Below are positions 34,456 through 43,819 of a stretch of 64,000 bases of DNA, one piece after another. The notes under the pieces were generated by a model. The model was given only the letters and a program-made list of their open reading frames with translations. It was not told the origin of the DNA and made no database searches. A program made the translations under genes and the position numbers. The stretch is from Tamlana crocina (GTDB taxonomy: Bacteria > Bacteroidota > Bacteroidia > Flavobacteriales > Flavobacteriaceae). Every line of letters begins with the position of its first letter. Positions within the stretch are counted from its first letter, which is position 1. The stretch spans positions 2,242,001-2,306,000 of the forward strand of contig CP158972.1 of assembly GCA_040429635.1 (NCBI GenBank). Direction: 5' to 3'.

Positions 34456-35041
34456 ACGTTCGTTCGATATTATTTTTTCAGCCATAGGCCTTATCGCACT
34501 TGCTCCTGTCCTCTTACTTATAGCAGTTGTAATCAAATTAGATTCGAAAGGCCCAGTCTTTTTTATTCAAGGACGTGTAGGCAAAAACAATAAGGATTTT
34601 AATATTTACAAGTTCCGAACCATGCGCGTGCAATCTGAAAAAGGCGGACTACTCACCTTGGGCAATAACGATTCTCGCATTACTAAAATCGGTTATTTTT
34701 TAAGACGTTATAAAATCGATGAATTCCCTCAGCTTATCAACATTTTAAAAGGCGACATGAGTTTTGTTGGGCCACGCCCAGAATTGCGCTATTATGTTAA
34801 CTTTTACAATGAAGACGACATGAAAATATTCCAAGTTCGTCCAGGCATCACTGGCTTAGCCTCCTTAAAATACCGAAACGAAGTAGAACTTTTAAAAGCC
34901 GCAAAAGACCCGGAAGCCTTTTTTATTGAAACCATTATTCCCGATAAATTAAAATTCAACAAAGAATACATAAAAAGAAGAAACTTTTTTTTCGACCTAA
35001 AACTTATTACGCTTACCGTTGTAAAAGTGATAACCAAATAA
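34445..35041 (+). CDS. Undecaprenyl-phosphate sugar phosphotransferase (PglC-like small phosphoglycosyl transferase)
   Basis: Starts a glycan by transferring a sugar phosphate to undecaprenyl phosphate at the inner membrane. The 198-residue single-domain form starts at GTG 34445, with a membrane segment at about residues 8-30 (IIFSAIGLIALAPVLLLIAV). The family motifs NIYKFRTMRV, IDEFPQLINILKGDMSFVGPRPEL and VRPGITGLAS follow. It lacks the multi-helix N-terminal half of WbaP/WcaJ proteins. It is probably the initiating enzyme for the polysaccharide locus further downstream. Confidence 0.92.
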   Translation: MIIKRSFDIIFSAIGLIALAPVLLLIAVVIKLDSKGPVFFIQGRVGKNNKDFNIYKFRTMRVQSEKGGLLTLGNNDSRITKIGYFLRRYKIDEFPQLINILKGDMSFVGPRPELRYYVNFYNEDDMKIFQVRPGITGLASLKYRNEVELLKAAKDPEAFFIETIIPDKLKFNKEYIKRRNFFFDLKLITLTVVKVITK

Positions 35042-35083
35042 ATTCTGGATTACGCAATCAATTTTCCGTCATCAACCTTGATT

Positions 35084-35114
35084 TTGGCATAAATTAATTA
35101 TTATTCATACTTTG
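35084..35114 (+). promoter_or_regulatory. Possible promoter of the short dehydratase gene
   Basis: TTG at 35084-35086, 21 bases, then TACTTTG at 35108-35114, one base shorter than TAnnTTTG (as at dps). A start site about 6 bases downstream would exclude the GTG at 35116 as start codon and favour the ATG at 35161. Confidence 0.4.
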
Positions 35115-35160
35115 TGTGCATAATAAAACCTTAAACCATTACTTTAGCGACACTGTTTTA

Positions 35161-36231
35161 ATGAACGAAAAAATAGCTCTTCAAATAGATCAATTATTAA
35201 TTGACAGTGGTTTGTTTCAAACTAAAGCCAAACCTACAGCCTACAATAACGATTTTAACTTTTCAAATGAAACTGTTTTAATAACCGGCGCAGCAGGGTC
35301 GGTTGGTGCTGAACTATCCAAACAACTTTTAAATTGTAATTATAAACACTTGATTTTGGTCGATATGGCAGAATCGCCACTTTACGATTTAATAAAAACA
35401 TTTGAACTTAACCATAAAAACCACACCAGCTACCACCTTTTAAACATTAACGATTCGGCTTCGATACATTTTATTTTTGAAAAGTATAAACCCACGCTCG
35501 TTTTCCACGCCGCAGCCTATAAGCATGTGCCTTTAATGGAAGAACATCCGCTTGAAGGCATTAAGACCAATATTTTTGCCACAAAAGAATTAGCCGAACT
35601 TTCAATACAATATGGTGTTAAGAAATTTATTTTCGTTTCAACCGATAAAGCTGTGAATCCATCGGGTGTTATGGGAATGACCAAACGGATTGCCGAAAAG
35701 CACCTTTCCTATTTAAATGCACAATACCATACTGTTTTTCTGAACGCTAGATTTGGAAACATTTTAGGCTCTAATGGTTCGGTGGTACCTCTTTTCAAAA
35801 GGCAACTGAAAAACGGAAGCCCAATAACACTAACTCAAAAGGATATTTCCAGATATTTTATTTGTAAACGCAAAGCCTGTTACTTAATTCTAAAAATGGC
35901 AGATTTTGATAAAAACACAACCAATACTTTCACCTTCAACATGGGCGAACCCATTAAAATTGTTGATATTATACAGCGCATGTTAAAGTATTACAATAAG
36001 AATGTAAGCGATATTGAAATAAAGAATACCGGCCTGCGCCCCGGCGAGAAACTCTTCGAAGAAATGATTTCAGAAAACGAATATTTAGAACCTACACTCG
36101 TTGAAGATATTTGGGCCGTAAAGGAAAAAAACAAGCAGAAATTTGAGGCCATTGATTTCAAATCATTGGAGCAGGTTAATTTTTACACCCCATATTCCGA
36201 AATCAAATCTATTTTGAAAAACAATGTGTAA
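35161..36231 (+). CDS. Soluble FlaA1/CapD-family nucleotide-sugar dehydratase-like protein
   Basis: Polysaccharide biosynthesis protein of the UDP-HexNAc 4,6-dehydratase family, 356 residues from the ATG at 35161 (371 from a GTG at 35116). It has the cofactor motif LITGAAGSVGAELSKQLL, AAAYKHVPLMEEHP, and the active-site FVSTDKAVNP and MGMTKR, where Met replaces Tyr as in PglF/WbpM-type enzymes. Unlike the 649-residue homologue at 41870-43819 it lacks the N-terminal membrane helices and first Rossmann domain. Where the homologue has YFMTIPEASQLVL this one has YFICKRKACYLIL, so it may be altered in specificity. It ends 1 bp before the convergent PRODH gene. Confidence 0.8.
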   Translation: MNEKIALQIDQLLIDSGLFQTKAKPTAYNNDFNFSNETVLITGAAGSVGAELSKQLLNCNYKHLILVDMAESPLYDLIKTFELNHKNHTSYHLLNINDSASIHFIFEKYKPTLVFHAAAYKHVPLMEEHPLEGIKTNIFATKELAELSIQYGVKKFIFVSTDKAVNPSGVMGMTKRIAEKHLSYLNAQYHTVFLNARFGNILGSNGSVVPLFKRQLKNGSPITLTQKDISRYFICKRKACYLILKMADFDKNTTNTFTFNMGEPIKIVDIIQRMLKYYNKNVSDIEIKNTGLRPGEKLFEEMISENEYLEPTLVEDIWAVKEKNKQKFEAIDFKSLEQVNFYTPYSEIKSILKNNV

Positions 36232-37404
36232 CTAAGTTTTTCTGCGCTTCTTTTCTTTAGTCAACAATGCCAATTCCCTTCCTGTTTGTCCTGCCACCGA
36301 AGTGTTTTCTTCAGCCCTTCTAATTAAATAGGGCACCACATCTTTTACTGGGCCGAATGGCATGTATTTGGCAACGTTATATCCTTTGTGTGCTAAATTA
36401 AAGCTAATATGGTCGCTCATTCCATAAAGTTGCCCAAACCAAATCCGTGGATCATTATTTAAAATACCCTTTTCGGCCATTAAACGCATCAATAAATAGC
36501 AACTATCTTCATTATGGGTGCCCGCAAAAATGGATATGCGCGCCAAGTTTTCCATCATATACCGCAAACCCTTATTGAAATTGTCATCAGTAGCGAATTT
36601 ACTGAAACAAATGGGCGAACTGTAATCCATAGCCTCTGCACGGTCGTTCTCCTTTTCCATGTAAGCACCACGAACCAATTTGTAGCCCAAAAAATAATTG
36701 CCCTTTATCGCTTTTTTATGTTCCCGTTTTAAAAACGCCATACGGTCGTGGCGATACATTTGCAAGGTATTGAAAACAATGGGTTTTTCGGTGTTGTATC
36801 TGGCCATCATTAGGGTGACTAAATCATCTGCAGCGGCTTGCATCCAACTTTCTTCGGCATCTATCAAAACAGCAATATCGTTTTTTTTAGCTTTTTTACA
36901 GACTTCATCAAAACGCCCAATAACTTTATTCCATTCAGCTTGCTCTTCATTAGTCAAAGTAACTTTGCTCCCTACTTTTTCATAAAGGGCAAAACGTCCG
37001 AATCCACTAGGTTTGAACACTGCAATAGGAATAGCCTCCCGTTCTTTTGCAAAATCGATAATTTTTAAAATTTTATCCTTCGCGGCATCAAATTCAGTTT
37101 CGGTTTCTTTGCCCTCCACAGAATAATCCAACACAGAACTCACTCCTTTTTCATACATTCTTTCAATAACCGATAAACAATCCTTCTCACTAACACCGCC
37201 ACAAAAATGGTCAAAAACCGTAGCTTTTATGATTCCTTCCACCGGTAAATGAGTTTTAATTGCAAAATTAGTGACCACCGTTCCTATTTTAACTAAAGGT
37301 TCGATGGAAATCATTTTGAACAAATAATAGGCGCGTTCTAATTCTGAATCACTTTTTAGGGAAAATGCAATTTGGGTGTTATCGAATATTAAGTCTGTAT
37401 TCAT
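36232..37404 (-). CDS. Proline dehydrogenase
   Basis: Flavin-dependent oxidation of proline to pyrroline-5-carboxylate, feeding proline into glutamate. The 390-residue TIM-barrel protein has VFDHFCGGVSEKDCL, LIDAEESWMQAAADDL, VFNTLQMYRHDRMAFL, GYKLVRGAYMEKEN, AGTHNEDSCYLL and the C-terminal PYLIRRAEENTSVAGQ that binds flavin and proline. It is a stand-alone PRODH, not PutA. It separates the first polysaccharide gene pair from aroB and the main polysaccharide locus. Confidence 0.93.
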   Translation of the reverse strand: MNTDLIFDNTQIAFSLKSDSELERAYYLFKMISIEPLVKIGTVVTNFAIKTHLPVEGIIKATVFDHFCGGVSEKDCLSVIERMYEKGVSSVLDYSVEGKETETEFDAAKDKILKIIDFAKEREAIPIAVFKPSGFGRFALYEKVGSKVTLTNEEQAEWNKVIGRFDEVCKKAKKNDIAVLIDAEESWMQAAADDLVTLMMARYNTEKPIVFNTLQMYRHDRMAFLKREHKKAIKGNYFLGYKLVRGAYMEKENDRAEAMDYSSPICFSKFATDDNFNKGLRYMMENLARISIFAGTHNEDSCYLLMRLMAEKGILNNDPRIWFGQLYGMSDHISFNLAHKGYNVAKYMPFGPVKDVVPYLIRRAEENTSVAGQTGRELALLTKEKKRRKT

Positions 37405-37488
37405 TAAATTTCAAATATTACATAACGAAGTTATCATTTTTTGTAAAATCTCCTTAATTTCACGGCGTTAAAAAATACCTAATATTTT

Positions 37489-38556
37489 ATGGATTCTATT
37501 ACCGCTAACGATAGCGTTATTCATTTCAACGAAACGTGCTATACTTCGTTAAACCAACACCTAAAAGAGCAAAATTTCTCTAAGATTTTTATTTTGGTTG
37601 ATGAGAATACGCACGAGCATTGTTTGCCCAAATTTTTAAGTAAACTTTCAACCAATACCGAAATTGAAATTATTGAAATAGAATCTGGTGAAATCAACAA
37701 GACCATTGACACTTGTGTTGGTGTATGGAATACGCTTTCGGAGCTCAATGCCGACCGAAAAAGTTTGTTAATCAATATTGGTGGTGGGGTAATTACCGAT
37801 TTGGGTGGTTTTGTTGCTTGTACATTTAAGCGTGGCATTGCCTACATTAACGTTCCCACTACCCTGCTCTCTATGGTTGATGCCTCTGTTGGCGGAAAAA
37901 CTGGTGTTGATCTTGGTGTTTTAAAAAACCAAATTGGTGTGATCAGCAATGCACATCAAGTGTTAATCGATACGGAGTATTTAGATACGCTACCACAAAA
38001 CCAAATGCGTTCGGGGCTGGCAGAAATGTTAAAACACGGACTCATTACTGGTGAAGATTATTGGAGTAACTTTTTGAATTTATCGAACCTATCGTTGGAG
38101 GATTTAGACCGTTTGATTCACGAATCGGTAATCATAAAAAAGAACGTCGTTGAGCAAGATCCTTTTGAAAATGGTCTTAGAAAAACGTTAAACTTTGGCC
38201 ACACTCTTGGGCATGCGGTAGAATCGTATTTTTTAAGTCACCCTGAAAAAACAACTTTATTACATGGCGAAGCTATTGTGGTGGGGATGATTTTGGAGTG
38301 TTATATTTCATCAAAACTTCTTGGTTTCCCTGAAAAACAAGTTGATAATATTAAAGATTTGTTTTTGGGTTACTACGGAAAAGTCACTATCGAACAAAGC
38401 GATTATGCCCCAATAATTGATTTACTGAAATACGATAAAAAGAATAGCCATGGCAGCATCAATTTCGTGCTTTTAGAAGCCATAGGAAAGCACCAATTAG
38501 ATTGTACCGTTGATGAAGATTTGATTATTGAATCTTTTAAATATTACTCAAAATAA
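37489..38556 (+). CDS. aroB: 3-dehydroquinate synthase (AroB)
   Basis: Second step of the shikimate pathway: cyclises DAHP to 3-dehydroquinate using NAD and zinc. The 355-residue protein shows LLINIGGGVITDLGGFVA, FKRGIAYINVPTTLLSMVDASVGGKTG, GLAEMLKHGLITG, NFGHTLGHAVES and LLHGEAIVVGMILE, which include the zinc ligands. It is divergent from the proline dehydrogenase gene and ends in a strong terminator shared with wzc. Confidence 0.96.
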   Translation: MDSITANDSVIHFNETCYTSLNQHLKEQNFSKIFILVDENTHEHCLPKFLSKLSTNTEIEIIEIESGEINKTIDTCVGVWNTLSELNADRKSLLINIGGGVITDLGGFVACTFKRGIAYINVPTTLLSMVDASVGGKTGVDLGVLKNQIGVISNAHQVLIDTEYLDTLPQNQMRSGLAEMLKHGLITGEDYWSNFLNLSNLSLEDLDRLIHESVIIKKNVVEQDPFENGLRKTLNFGHTLGHAVESYFLSHPEKTTLLHGEAIVVGMILECYISSKLLGFPEKQVDNIKDLFLGYYGKVTIEQSDYAPIIDLLKYDKKNSHGSINFVLLEAIGKHQLDCTVDEDLIIESFKYYSK

Positions 38557-38580
38557 CATCATTGTAAATTTTATAAAACA

Positions 38581-38610
38581 AAAAAGTGAAATCTTACGAT
38601 TTCACTTTTT
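38581..38610. terminator. Bidirectional rho-independent terminator (aroB / wzc)
   Basis: Perfect 13-bp stem with arms 38581-38593 and 38598-38610, tetraloop TTAC, and A/T runs on both sides, placed between the convergent aroB and wzc genes. This is the cleanest terminator in the window. Confidence 0.93.
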
Positions 38611-38637
38611 TTATGTTCTAACTTAAAGTTTTTAAAA

Positions 38638-41040
38638 TTAACTTGCCTTTGAAAATAAACGCTTAAAAAAGCCCTTTTTTTCATCAGCTGAATAATAGCC
38701 ATAGCGAGCACCATAGCCAAAATTAGACTGGTCTACATCATTAACTACCAACATCATTCCATTTAACTTGTTCTTTTCATGTAATTCCTTAGTGAAATTT
38801 AAAATGGACTTCTCGGTATAACCAGCGCGTGTTAAGTAAATGGTGTGTCCTGCGAATTGACTGATCAATAAGGTGTCAGTTACAAGCATAGCAGGAGCAG
38901 TATCAACAATCACAAAATCATAGTCAACTGAAACTTCGTCAAACAATGGCTTCATACGCTCGCTCATCAATAACTCTGCTGGATTTGGTGGAATTTTTCC
39001 GGCCAAAATCATATCCATATTATTACCATCCAAATCAAAAGTATTAATAGTATCCTGAACGCTTATTGAATCGTCATTCAAATATTCCGTCAATCCAATT
39101 TTTGAACCCTCGCTGGCTTTGGCTTTTGCTTTTATGATATCTGTATTCGGGTTTCTAATATCAGCTCCCATCAACAAAACACGCTTACCGGTATTAGCTA
39201 AAGTAAGGGCTAGATTGGCACTAAAAAACGACTTACCCTCTCCATTGACCGTAGAAGTTACAAAAATAACATTGTCGTAAGCTTTTAAGCTTCTGGCTCG
39301 CCTAACGTAATCAAAATTGGTTCTAATGATTCTAAAAGATTCAGACAACAGAGACCTGTCGTTTTTTTGAACAAAAGCATTTTGAGTATTCCCCAATTTT
39401 AGTCTAGGTATTTCCCCTAAAACAGTAATGTTGCTTATAGTTCCAACCAAATCTTCTTTATTGTGAATTTTGTTATCCAATAAATCTCGGACATAAATAA
39501 CACTAAAAGGCAAAAGCAAACCTATAAAAATTGAAGCGATGTAAATAAGGTTTTTGTCAGGCGATACTGGTGATGAATACCCGTAAGCTTGTTCAACTAC
39601 AACAGCATTTGGAGAAGTAGCCGTTAAAGATATGGTGGCTTCTTCCCTTTTTTCCAAAAGGTACAAATACAATTGTTCTTTAGTACCTTGTTCCCTTTCA
39701 ATATCCCGTAATTCCCGAGTTTGCCCAGGAACGGCATAAAGTTTCGAATTAACCTTACTCAACTGGTTTTGCAAGCTATTCATTCTCAACTTTACGGTTT
39801 TGGCTGAGTTATCCAAACTTTGTCTTAAACTATTTCTGAGTGTGCTTAATTGCTCATCCAAATTGATAATTATGGGGTTCTTCTCACTGGAGCTTCTTAA
39901 ACGCGTTTGTCTTTCAGTTAATAACTCATTATACTTGGCAGCCGTGGCAGTAATAGATTCATCGGCAAGCCCCAAGTTTGTAGGAAGAGGGTCAAAGGAA
40001 TCGCCAGGTTCCCCCAACTGACCTGTCATAAAGTTGATAGTATTCAACTCATTTTTCACAATGTTCAATTCTTGTTCGCTTTGAGCACTAACACCCAAGT
40101 ACATATTGGCTTCTGAAGCTACATCGGTAAGTTTATTGCCCGTTTTGTAACTTTCAGCAACATCGTCCACTTTGGCTAAATCGGCTTCTATTAACTTTAT
40201 ACGGGCATCAATGAAATCGGCAGTGTTTTTGGATTTTATGTTCTTCTCCCTAATGGTGTTTTTGTTATAAACCGCTATCAAGGTATTTATGAAATCAATC
40301 GCTTTAGATTTCACGGGGTCCTGCATTGAGACCTTTACAATCCTTGAGTTCTTTTCAATAGGCTCGAGTTTGATTTTGTACTTAAAATACGGCACCAAAC
40401 TAGAAATTGGTGTTATTTGAACACGGATATTTTTGCCTATTATATTTGAAGTATCTTCACTTTTAGGCGTTATAACTACCCCCCCTATTTTAGTTTTTAT
40501 ACTTTCGCCAAATTCCATTTTCTTTGGAGTATCATCTTCGTAAGCTTTGTAATTGAATTCCACATCTGATAATGGCTCAATATAAAAGTTCAACCAAGAA
40601 CTGTTGATTATTGAATCCGATTCAATAAAATTGATGTTGAAAGGGGCTTTGTCATACAATTCTGTTTCATGGACTCTACCCTGAACAAAAAACTGGATAT
40701 TTAAATCTAATTCTTCAATAACATCTTGAATGATTGTTCTTGAGGTAACAATAGCCACCTCATCTTCAAGTTTAGCGCTTTCAGTCCCTGAAAACATAGG
40801 CAAATCCTTAAATGCTGCTCCAGCTCCCGAACCTTCATCATCACTAACTATTTTCACCTTAGCGTATGCCTCATACTGTGGTGTTGTGTACCTGATATAA
40901 GTAAATGCTATGCCTACAGATAATAATAAACATAGTAAAAACCAGGGCCAACGTTTTGTGTATGATGACAGGGTTTTCTTTAAGTTAAAATCCTGAGAAC
41001 TGGACGACTCAGAAAAGGAACTTTGATTATTTGTAGTCAT
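38638..41040 (-). CDS. wzc: Polysaccharide chain-length determinant and tyrosine autokinase (Wzc/GumC type)
   Basis: Inner-membrane co-polymerase that controls capsule/exopolysaccharide chain length and export together with Wza. The 800-residue protein has a Wzz domain flanked by membrane helices (~33-50, and ~505-525 with NLIYIASIFIGLLLPFSVIY), a periplasmic coiled coil, then a BY-kinase domain: Walker A VTSTVNGEGKSFFSANLAL, Walker A' LLMGADIRNP and Walker B DFVIVDTAPAML. The C-terminus has a tyrosine cluster (YGARYGYYS) expected to be autophosphorylated. wza lies 16 bp upstream; no Wzb phosphatase is visible. Confidence 0.95.
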   Translation of the reverse strand: MTTNNQSSFSESSSSQDFNLKKTLSSYTKRWPWFLLCLLLSVGIAFTYIRYTTPQYEAYAKVKIVSDDEGSGAGAAFKDLPMFSGTESAKLEDEVAIVTSRTIIQDVIEELDLNIQFFVQGRVHETELYDKAPFNINFIESDSIINSSWLNFYIEPLSDVEFNYKAYEDDTPKKMEFGESIKTKIGGVVITPKSEDTSNIIGKNIRVQITPISSLVPYFKYKIKLEPIEKNSRIVKVSMQDPVKSKAIDFINTLIAVYNKNTIREKNIKSKNTADFIDARIKLIEADLAKVDDVAESYKTGNKLTDVASEANMYLGVSAQSEQELNIVKNELNTINFMTGQLGEPGDSFDPLPTNLGLADESITATAAKYNELLTERQTRLRSSSEKNPIIINLDEQLSTLRNSLRQSLDNSAKTVKLRMNSLQNQLSKVNSKLYAVPGQTRELRDIEREQGTKEQLYLYLLEKREEATISLTATSPNAVVVEQAYGYSSPVSPDKNLIYIASIFIGLLLPFSVIYVRDLLDNKIHNKEDLVGTISNITVLGEIPRLKLGNTQNAFVQKNDRSLLSESFRIIRTNFDYVRRARSLKAYDNVIFVTSTVNGEGKSFFSANLALTLANTGKRVLLMGADIRNPNTDIIKAKAKASEGSKIGLTEYLNDDSISVQDTINTFDLDGNNMDMILAGKIPPNPAELLMSERMKPLFDEVSVDYDFVIVDTAPAMLVTDTLLISQFAGHTIYLTRAGYTEKSILNFTKELHEKNKLNGMMLVVNDVDQSNFGYGARYGYYSADEKKGFFKRLFSKAS

Positions 41041-41056
41041 AATGATAGTTTAATAT

Positions 41057-41824
41057 TTAACGTGTTACAAGAATCACTATTCCCAAGATAAATGAAGAAA
41101 TAGAAAGTACCGTTCCTAACCTAGCATCAACAAAATAACCAGATGCCGCAGAATGATTAGGCTCTACATAAATAATGTCGTTTTGGGTTAAAAAGTAAAC
41201 GGGAGAATTGAAAAGTTCTTTGTTGGTCAAGTCCACACGGGTGTAAGTTTTAGTACCCTTAAAATCCCTAACTACTAACACGTTATCTCTACGGCCTTTA
41301 ATAGTCAAATCACCTGCCGTTGCCAAAGCTTGCAATAATGTAATTCTTTCTCCGGTAATTGAAAATGTGCCAGGGTTTCTTACCTCTCCTAAAACGGAAA
41401 TCCTAAAGTTTAAAATTCTAACAATAACAACGGGGTCTTTCAGATAACCTTCCTCTAGCTTTTGTTGGATAAGGTCTCTTACTTCACTTACCGTTAAGCC
41501 CAAAACTTTAATCTTTCCTAAAACAGGAAATTCAATATTTCCGTTTACGTCAACCAAGTAATTTATAATTTGACCTGCAGAACCAGCCTCTCTAAACAAA
41601 TTAAATGGCTTTGACGCTTCCATATCAAAAGTTGACACAGAAATACTCAGGTTGTCGTCAATCTTTATTTTCGGTTCAAAAGTATCGGTGTCAACTATGG
41701 TTTCAAAATTTTTGGCATTCTGAAAATAGGCCACTTCTTTTTTAGGCGAACATGAAGTTGCAAATAAAGTACTAATCACACAAAGCTTGATTAGTACTTT
41801 AATAGTACAAGATTTTAGATTCAT
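41057..41824 (-). CDS. wza: Polysaccharide export outer-membrane lipoprotein (Wza-like)
   Basis: Forms the outer-membrane export channel for the polysaccharide. The 255-residue protein has a lipoprotein signal with LFATSC (Cys about residue 25), a poly-export domain (IDDNLSISVSTFDMEAS, YLVDVNGNIEFPVLGKIKV, VSEVRDLIQQKLEEGYLKDP), then an SLBB domain (ISVLGEVRNPGTFSITGER, ITLLQALATAGDL), and a hydrophobic C-terminus (ISSFILGIVILVTR). It is shorter than E. coli Wza, as usual in Bacteroidota. It lies between the dehydratase and wzc on one transcript. Confidence 0.94.
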   Translation of the reverse strand: MNLKSCTIKVLIKLCVISTLFATSCSPKKEVAYFQNAKNFETIVDTDTFEPKIKIDDNLSISVSTFDMEASKPFNLFREAGSAGQIINYLVDVNGNIEFPVLGKIKVLGLTVSEVRDLIQQKLEEGYLKDPVVIVRILNFRISVLGEVRNPGTFSITGERITLLQALATAGDLTIKGRRDNVLVVRDFKGTKTYTRVDLTNKELFNSPVYFLTQNDIIYVEPNHSAASGYFVDARLGTVLSISSFILGIVILVTR

Positions 41825-41869
41825 TATAATTTGAATTTGGGGAGGGAAGGTAGTAAAAAAATTAGTTAT

Positions 41870-43819
41870 TTATAGGTTTACTGTGCTTTTATCTGAACTA
41901 GTAGATAATCCTTTTGCTTTCTTGTAAATTTGAACTTTCTTATCGTATCTTTCGTAGTCAGAATTATTTGATTTGTATTCCGGTATCAATCGCTTCATTT
42001 TCATAACAATATTATTATTTTGGAAGCGGTTTGTAATACAAAGTTCTTCAATTTCATTCTTAATCTTGGCATAGTCCAATTCTCTGGTCTTGCTAATCAT
42101 AATTTTCTTATGGTAGGTAGAAAGCGTATTTTCTCCGTTAGCCAATAACTCTTCGTAAAGTTTTTCGCCTGGACGTAAGCCTGAAATTTTTATGTCGATA
42201 TCTTCTGGGAATCTTAATCCTGAAAGCTTAATCATATTCTTGGCTAAATCGTAAATCTTTACAGATTCACCCATGTCGAAAATAAATATCTCACCGCCTT
42301 TCCCCATGGTTCCAGCTTCCAAAACCAATTGAGACGCTTCTGGTATGGTCATAAAATACCTAGTAATCTCTTTATGGGTCAAGGTTAACGGCCCTCCATT
42401 TTCTATTTGCTTTTTAAACAATGGAATAACTGAACCATTAGAACCTAATACATTACCAAAACGTGTGGTGATGAACTTAGTCTTGCTTTCTTTTTGAAGA
42501 CAACTAATGTACATTTCTGCCATTCGCTTAGTGGCTCCCATCACACTTGTTGGGTTAACCGCTTTATCCGTAGATACAAAAACAAACTTTTTAACATTGT
42601 ACCTTGAAGCTGTATCGGCTAATAGTTTGGTTCCGTTAACATTGATTTTAATGGCCTCGTAAGGAGACTCTTCCATTAAAGGCACATGCTTATAAGCAGC
42701 TGCATGGAACACCATAGTAGGCTTGTGGTTTTGAAAGATAGTATCAATCCTCAAACCGTCTCTAATATCTGCTACAATAGCTGTAAAATTATACTTTCCT
42801 GCACGTTTTAAATCTTGCTGAACATCATACAATGCTGATTCTGCCTGATCCACTAAGACCAAATGCTTTACATCATAATTTGAAAGTTGATTAACCAACT
42901 CACTACCTATAGATCCAGCAGCTCCGGTAACCAAAATGGTTTCACCGTTAAACTCGTCCAATAAATTAGGATTATCGATTTGGATAGGCGCACGACCTAA
43001 TAAATCTTCAATCTGGAACTGCTTAATTTGCTTAGTACTTAACTCACCATTGATCCAACTTTCAATAGGTGGCACCTTGGTGATTTTAGTATTGGTATCA
43101 GCCAATTTATCGATTAAAGCCATAATCCTGTTCTTGTCAACAGTTTGTGAGGCAACAACAATTTCGTCGATATCATTTTTTATAACAAAAGCAGTATCAA
43201 CCATAGAGCCATGAATGATTCGGGATCCATTAATATGCTTACCACTTTTCTTGATATCATCATCAATAAAAGACACTACATTGTAACTGGTTGACATATT
43301 ATTTACCAAGGCATTATAAGTTACTATACCAGAATCACCGGCTCCATAAATCATAACACGTTTAGTGGACAGAAACTTACAGCTTAAGTATTTGTAAGCT
43401 ATCTTAAACAATAATCTGCTCGAACTTAATGCCACAAAACTCAACAAAGCATGAATGATGATTATTGAAAGCGGAATGGTAAAACCAGGAACCACATCAA
43501 AAGCTCTATTTAAAAGCACAAAGAAACCAGAAGCTAATGTAGTTACAACCACAAACTTAAACACATTGATTACATCAGCAAACCCAGTATGCCTAATCAC
43601 ACTTTTAAAAGAACCTACTGCCAATAAACTAAGCACGCTTATGGTTAAAACAAATGGCAACTGGAGCACAAATTGTTCTAAATTAAAATCCAATGTAAAA
43701 TTGAATCTAATAAAGTATGCTGCAAAAAAAGCCGACATAACCATAGCTATATCGATAGCAAATACTAGCCATTTAGAAGCGTATTTTTGCGATAAATAAG
43801 TAAAGTAATTATTAATCAT
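41870..43819 (-). CDS. Membrane UDP-sugar 4,6-dehydratase (FlaA1/PglF/CapD family)
   Basis: A 649-residue protein with about four N-terminal membrane helices (to ~120), a first Rossmann domain (VMIYGAGDSGIVTYNAL), and the catalytic extended-SDR domain: ILVTGAAGSIGSELVNQL, AAAYKHVPLMEESPYEA, FVSTDKAVNP, MGATKR (Met in place of Tyr, as in PglF/WbpM), and RYFMTIPEASQLVL. It probably converts UDP-GlcNAc to UDP-4-keto-6-deoxy-GlcNAc. The aminotransferase gene immediately upstream overlaps it by 4 bp (ATGA), so the pair likely makes a UDP-4-amino-4,6-dideoxy sugar. Confidence 0.94.
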   Translation of the reverse strand: MINNYFTYLSQKYASKWLVFAIDIAMVMSAFFAAYFIRFNFTLDFNLEQFVLQLPFVLTISVLSLLAVGSFKSVIRHTGFADVINVFKFVVVTTLASGFFVLLNRAFDVVPGFTIPLSIIIIHALLSFVALSSSRLLFKIAYKYLSCKFLSTKRVMIYGAGDSGIVTYNALVNNMSTSYNVVSFIDDDIKKSGKHINGSRIIHGSMVDTAFVIKNDIDEIVVASQTVDKNRIMALIDKLADTNTKITKVPPIESWINGELSTKQIKQFQIEDLLGRAPIQIDNPNLLDEFNGETILVTGAAGSIGSELVNQLSNYDVKHLVLVDQAESALYDVQQDLKRAGKYNFTAIVADIRDGLRIDTIFQNHKPTMVFHAAAYKHVPLMEESPYEAIKINVNGTKLLADTASRYNVKKFVFVSTDKAVNPTSVMGATKRMAEMYISCLQKESKTKFITTRFGNVLGSNGSVIPLFKKQIENGGPLTLTHKEITRYFMTIPEASQLVLEAGTMGKGGEIFIFDMGESVKIYDLAKNMIKLSGLRFPEDIDIKISGLRPGEKLYEELLANGENTLSTYHKKIMISKTRELDYAKIKNEIEELCITNRFQNNNIVMKMKRLIPEYKSNNSDYERYDKKVQIYKKAKGLSTSSDKSTVNL

